A stretch of 10,577 nucleotides of DNA, from NCBI RefSeq assembly GCF_045807065.1, contig NZ_JBJMIE010000431.1, positions 1-10,577 of the forward strand. Direction: 5' to 3'. Positions 7,503-10,577 of the stretch are shown here, one piece after another. The notes under the pieces were generated by a model. It was not told the DNA's origin, did not search any database, and was given only the letters and a program-made list of their open reading frames with translations. A program made the position numbers and the translations under genes. The number at the start of each line of letters is the position of its first letter. Position 1 is the first letter of the stretch. The stretch comes from Actinophytocola sp045807065 (lineage in GTDB: Bacteria; Actinomycetota; Actinomycetes; Mycobacteriales; Pseudonocardiaceae).

Positions 7503-7531
7503 CGATGCCCCCGCCATGGCAACCTGAACCC

Positions 7532-8197
7532 ATGAACGCAATCCTGCTGGCGCTGACCAGCCATGACGACCTCGGCGGCGTCCGCCCGACCGGCTTCTAC
7601 GTCCCGGAAGCCGCGCATCCGTGGCGTGTCTTCCGGAACGCGGGCTTCGCCGTCGACCTGGTGAGCGTCCGGGGCGGACGACCACCCATGGACGGCTTCG
7701 ACGGCGACGATCCCACCCAACGCGAGTTCGTGCACCTCCCCGACCTCGCGACCACGCGAAGAGCGGCTGAAGTGGACGCCGTCGGTTACGACGCGATCTT
7801 CTACGTCGGCGGCCACGGCACGATGTGGGACTTCCCGGGCGATACCGATCTCGCCCGCCTGGGCCGCGACGTCTACGAGTCGAACGGCGTGGTCGCCGCG
7901 GTGTGCCACGGGCCGTCCGCGCTGCTCAACCTGACCTTGTCGAACGGCAGCTACCTGGTCGAGGGCAAGGAGGTCTCCGCGTTCACCAACGCGGAAGAGG
8001 ACGCTGTCCACCTCAGTGGAGTCGTGCCGTTCCTGCTGCAGACCGCGCTGGAGGACCGCGGCGCCAAACACGTGGCCGCACCCAACTTCCAATGTCAGGT
8101 GTCGGTGTCCGAACGCCTGGTCACGGGCCAGAACCCGGCAAGCGCGACACGAACCGCGGAGGAGGTGGTCCGACTGCTGACGACCAAGAGCGTGTAA
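7532..8197 (+). CDS. DJ-1/PfpI superfamily protein, Hsp31 / glyoxalase III-like
   Basis: A 221-residue protein of the class I glutamine amidotransferase-like fold. It resembles the yeast Hsp31 branch, whose members convert methylglyoxal to lactate without cofactor and also act as stress chaperones. The active-site set is complete: Glu26 in the GFYVPEAAHP segment, His95 in GGHGTMWDFP, and the nucleophile elbow AAVCHGPSALL with Cys125 and His126. FTNAEEDAV and LVTGQNPASA further on are also typical of Hsp31-like proteins. The ATG at 7532 is preferred because it begins directly at the first beta strand (MNAILLALTS). An in-frame ATG at 7505 would add nine Pro-rich residues; it lies about where a leaderless transcript from the TCTATT box would begin, so it cannot be excluded. 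Neither start has a clear ribosome-binding site. The gene is divergent from lysR and likely its target. Deglycase or protease activity are alternative proposals for the family. Confidence 0.9.
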   Translation: MNAILLALTSHDDLGGVRPTGFYVPEAAHPWRVFRNAGFAVDLVSVRGGRPPMDGFDGDDPTQREFVHLPDLATTRRAAEVDAVGYDAIFYVGGHGTMWDFPGDTDLARLGRDVYESNGVVAAVCHGPSALLNLTLSNGSYLVEGKEVSAFTNAEEDAVHLSGVVPFLLQTALEDRGAKHVAAPNFQCQVSVSERLVTGQNPASATRTAEEVVRLLTTKSV

Positions 8198-8382
8198 CAG
8201 CCACCCGCCCAGCCCCTGCGCGCCCGCTAGTCCCGCCTGCCAACAGATATTCGCGGTCAACTCGAAGGAAGTGATGCCCTACGAACCGATGCGGTACACA
8301 GTTCGCCATTACCCAGTGATCCACAGGTCTCGTGTGTTTCCATCGACGGCGATCAGCCATTCCTGCCGACGTTCGGAACCAC
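8198..8382. other. Intergenic region between the DJ-1-family gene and the ABC1 kinase gene
   Basis: 185 bases with no supported gene. The first ~45 bases are C-rich and relatively G-poor, the composition expected of a Rho-loading site, and there is no convincing intrinsic hairpin. Further on is a strong Shine-Dalgarno-like AAGGAA (8265-8270) directly before GTGATG (8271-8276); it opens a frame different from the kinase gene. GATATT at 8246-8251 could be a -10 box but has no good -35. GGA at 8375-8377 is the likely ribosome-binding site for the kinase start at 8383. Confidence 0.35.
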
Positions 8383-10359
8383 ATGTCCAGCCTGCTCTTC
8401 GGTCTGCTCGCGCTCCCCGTCTACCTGTTGATGCTGTGGCCACTCGTCGCGGCATCGCGACGGGTGCTCGGGGTGCGGATCAGGACGACGCGGGCGTTGC
8501 TCGGCGCGGTGGTCGGCTGGCTGGCGGTGGGTCGGATACTCGGTTGGCTGTTCCCGAACCTCCACGAGTCGCCGCCCAGTCTGTTCGCCGGCCTGCTCAT
8601 CCCGATCGCCGGTTGCGCGTTCCTCGCGACGTTGACGTTCCTGTTCCTCGCCGAGATGGCCTTCCCCAGCGGTGGTGGGCTGGGGTTCGTCGGACGGCTT
8701 CGGTCGGTTCGGCGGCGAGCCGCTCGTGCACGGCGGTACTCGCAGGTCACCAGGATCGCGGTGAAGCACGGAATCGGTCAGTACCTGGTCGGCAGACGCG
8801 GGACGGACGGCACAAGGCACGCGGTGCTGGCTCGGTCGCTGCGCAGAGCGCTCGAGGACGCCGGGGTCACCTTCGTGAAGCTCGGGCAGGTGCTGTCGAC
8901 GAGGCCGGACCTGTTGCCGCCCGCGTTCATCGACGAGCTGAGCAGGCTGCAGGACCAGGTCGCGCCGGTTCCGTTCGATGGCGTGGAGCAGGAACTGGTC
9001 GAGGCCCTGGGGCAGCCGCTTGACGAGGTGTTCGCGGAGTTCGACCGGGACCCGTTGGCCGCGGCGTCGATCGCTCAGGTGTACCGGGCGCGGCTGCACA
9101 ACGGTGACGACGTGGTGGTCAAGGTTCGCCGACCCGGCATTGACCGGGTAGTGGAACGGGACCTCGACATCGTCTACCAGGTCGCACGGTCGCTGGAGTT
9201 GCGGGCGAGATGGGCGCGCGCCCTCGGCGTCATGGACCTGGCGGACGGGTTCGCCGCGGCGTTGACCGAGGAGCTCGATTTCCGGGTCGAGGCACGCAAC
9301 ATCGCTGCGGTGAGCGCGGTCGACACGAGCACCGAGGTCACGCTGCCGGCCGTCCACCTGGAACTGTCGAGTGAGCGGGTGTTGGTGATGTGCCGGCTCG
9401 ATGGCACTCCGGTGCGAACGGCCATCGGCGCTGTGGACGACGAGCAGCGGGTCGGGCTGGCCCGGGCACTGCTGGACTGTGTGCTGCGACAGGTGCTGTT
9501 GCACGGCGTGTTCCACGCCGATCCGCACCCGGGGAACGTGCTGCTGCTCGCCGACGGCAAGCTCGGGCTCCTGGACTTCGGCTCGGTGGGCAGGCTCGAC
9601 TCCGCGTTGCGTGGCGGACTACGCGACGTCCTGGCGGCCGTCGACCGGGGTGACCCGGCCGGGCTGCGTGACGGGCTGCTGGAGATCGTGGACCGGCCGG
9701 ACGAGATCGAAGAGCAGAAGCTCGAGCGGGCTCTGGGCGCCCTGGTCGCCAAGCACGTCTCGCAGGGGCAGGCGCCGGACCTGGACATGTTCACCGACCT
9801 GTTCCGGGTGGTGGCCGAGTTCCGGCTGTCCATCCCGCCGGCGATCGCCGCGGTGTTCCGCGCGCTTGCGACCGTGGAAGGCACGCTTGCGCTGCTGTCG
9901 CCGGGGTTCAACATCCTCGTGGAGTCGCGGGCGTTCGCGAACCGGCTCGTCGGTGAGCGAATGCGGCCGGACTCGCTGCGGCGGACCGCCACGGAGGAGT
10001 TGCTGTCGCTCCTCCCGGTGCTCCGACGGCTGCCGCGACGGATCGACCGCGTGACGTCCGCGCTGGAGCAGGGCCGGCTGTCGGTCAACGTCCGACTGTT
10101 CGCGGACGAACGGGACCGCGCGGTGGTCCTGGGCATGCTGCACGAGCTGCTGCTGGCGTTCACCGGCACAGCGACCGGGGTGATGGCCGTGCTGCTGCTG
10201 GCCAGCACGGGCGGACCACGGGTGAGCGCCGAGCTGACGCTGAACCAGCTGTTCGGGTACAACCTGCTGGTCATCAGCGCCCTGCTGGGCTTGCGCCTGC
10301 TGTTCGTCGTGTTCCGGTCACAACGCAGAGACGCCGGCAAGGTGCAGGACACCAACTGA
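8383..10359 (+). CDS. ABC1/AarF/UbiB-family atypical kinase, membrane protein
   Basis: A 658-residue protein. The protein-kinase-like core has the family's hallmarks: the KxGQ motif K166-Q169 (FVKLGQVLSTRPDLLP), the Ala-rich nucleotide loop AAASIAQV (226-233) that replaces the Gly-rich loop, Lys247 in VVVKV, the ExD motif (Glu297, Asp299) in EELDF, the catalytic-loop segment HADPHPGN (Asp380, Asn385) and DFG at 398-400. Three hydrophobic segments precede the core (about residues 3-25, 37-57 and 66-92) and two close the protein, the latter usual for UbiB-like members. Relatives act as ATPases/kinases in isoprenoid-quinone or lipid metabolism; actinobacteria use menaquinone, so a direct role in ubiquinone synthesis is not implied. 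The ATG at 8383 has GGA at -8 to -6 and starts right at the first membrane segment; an in-frame GTG at 8332 would add 17 polar residues and is less likely. The ATG lies 185 bases after the previous gene, so it probably has its own promoter. Confidence 0.93.
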   Translation: MSSLLFGLLALPVYLLMLWPLVAASRRVLGVRIRTTRALLGAVVGWLAVGRILGWLFPNLHESPPSLFAGLLIPIAGCAFLATLTFLFLAEMAFPSGGGLGFVGRLRSVRRRAARARRYSQVTRIAVKHGIGQYLVGRRGTDGTRHAVLARSLRRALEDAGVTFVKLGQVLSTRPDLLPPAFIDELSRLQDQVAPVPFDGVEQELVEALGQPLDEVFAEFDRDPLAAASIAQVYRARLHNGDDVVVKVRRPGIDRVVERDLDIVYQVARSLELRARWARALGVMDLADGFAAALTEELDFRVEARNIAAVSAVDTSTEVTLPAVHLELSSERVLVMCRLDGTPVRTAIGAVDDEQRVGLARALLDCVLRQVLLHGVFHADPHPGNVLLLADGKLGLLDFGSVGRLDSALRGGLRDVLAAVDRGDPAGLRDGLLEIVDRPDEIEEQKLERALGALVAKHVSQGQAPDLDMFTDLFRVVAEFRLSIPPAIAAVFRALATVEGTLALLSPGFNILVESRAFANRLVGERMRPDSLRRTATEELLSLLPVLRRLPRRIDRVTSALEQGRLSVNVRLFADERDRAVVLGMLHELLLAFTGTATGVMAVLLLASTGGPRVSAELTLNQLFGYNLLVISALLGLRLLFVVFRSQRRDAGKVQDTN

Positions 10360-10398
10360 CCACCACCGTCCGTCAACGGGTGCCCGCGGCGACAGACC

Positions 10399-10413
10399 AC
10401 CCCGGCCTGGGGT
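10399..10413 (+). terminator. Weak hairpin after the ABC1 kinase gene
   Basis: ACCCC (10399-10403) and GGGGT (10409-10413) can form a 5-bp stem with a 5-base loop, 39 bases after the stop codon. There is no T run, so it would be a poor intrinsic terminator; it is listed only as the best candidate in this 3' region. Confidence 0.2.
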
Positions 10414-10474
10414 CGACACTCCGCAACGCGGCGTCACTCTCCTCGGCTCTCCTCCGCTTGGCTCGGCTCGGCGC

Positions 10475-10577
10475 GGCGGGGGGGCCGGGCGCCACTGGGC
10501 GGGGGCGGGGGGGTGGCGGGGGCGGGAGGGGGGGTGGTGGGGGCCGGGGCAGGGGGGGGGCGCGGGGCGGGGTTCGA
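10475..10577. other. Poly-G low-complexity end of the window, probable sequence artefact
   Basis: From about 10475 the plus strand becomes almost only G: 49 of the 60 bases at 10501-10560 are G, with runs up to nine. No reading frame with gene-like content continues into it. Genomic GC-rich DNA here elsewhere is balanced between G and C, so this one-strand skew is out of character. It is most easily explained by dark-cycle G calls or low-quality read ends at a contig boundary. The bases between 10360 and 10475 hold no gene I can support. Confidence 0.7.

Noticed and set aside
7463..8260. N-terminal extension of the LysR protein upstream of 7462
   Set aside because: It would run through the AT-rich promoter island and antisense to the DJ-1-family gene; the winged helix begins correctly from the ATG at 7462.
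8353..9528. 391-codon minus-strand frame (and 9174-10400 minus) opposite the ABC1 kinase
   Set aside because: Both are antisense shadows of a gene whose kinase motifs are intact along its full length.
10478..10577. G-quadruplex or telomere-like element at the window end
   Set aside because: The G runs are irregular, sit exactly at the sequence end and have a one-strand skew, all of which fit a sequencing artefact better.
1..10577. CRISPR arrays, tRNA or rRNA genes, insertion sequences, attachment sites
   Set aside because: I saw no regularly spaced repeats, no tRNA- or rRNA-like segments, no transposase or integrase motifs and no flanking terminal repeats. Only short inverted and direct repeats in spacers were found.

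Overview
The window is very GC-rich with strong third-position GC bias, actinobacterial-type protein sequences and a lysR/DJ-1 pair without Shine-Dalgarno sequences. This suggests a filamentous or related actinomycete, perhaps of the Pseudonocardiales; that placement is inference from style, since no marker gene is present. I support seven protein-coding genes and see no tRNA, rRNA, CRISPR array, insertion sequence or phage gene.

Layout. (1) Positions 1-4071 (+) hold the 3' part of a very large gene: a DUF4011 / Upf1-like superfamily 1 helicase with a C-terminal Vsr-like nuclease domain. This is the architecture of the known single-gene anti-phage system Hhe. Its start lies upstream of the window. 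(2) A 111-base convergent gap (4072-4182) carries a small hairpin and other inverted repeats. (3) Four minus-strand genes follow, read from 7462 down to 4183: a LysR-type regulator, a Mug-type mismatch uracil/ethenocytosine DNA glycosylase (4-base overlap with lysR), an OmpR-family response regulator (48-base gap) and its sensor histidine kinase (16-base overlap). (4) Divergent from lysR, across a 69-base AT-rich promoter island with two dyad repeats, is a DJ-1/Hsp31-family (glyoxalase III-like) protein at 7532-8197 (+). (5) Positions 8383-10359 (+) encode an ABC1/AarF/UbiB-type atypical kinase with extra N-terminal membrane segments. (6) The last ~100 bases are almost pure G runs and look like a poor-quality contig end rather than biology.

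How they may work together. The helicase-nuclease is the one clear defence gene and appears to act alone. The most thought-provoking linkage is lysR/DJ-1/mug: one regulator sits between a predicted reactive-carbonyl detoxifying or repair enzyme (divergent) and a DNA glycosylase whose family removes exocyclic base adducts (co-directional, overlapping). This arrangement suggests a detoxify-and-repair response to reactive aldehydes. The two-component system downstream has a typical short-loop sensor and a candidate 11-bp-spaced direct repeat in front of the regulator gene. The kinase gene seems to be independently transcribed. Nothing here is clearly a wholly new system; the carbonyl-stress module is a hypothesis built on gene order.
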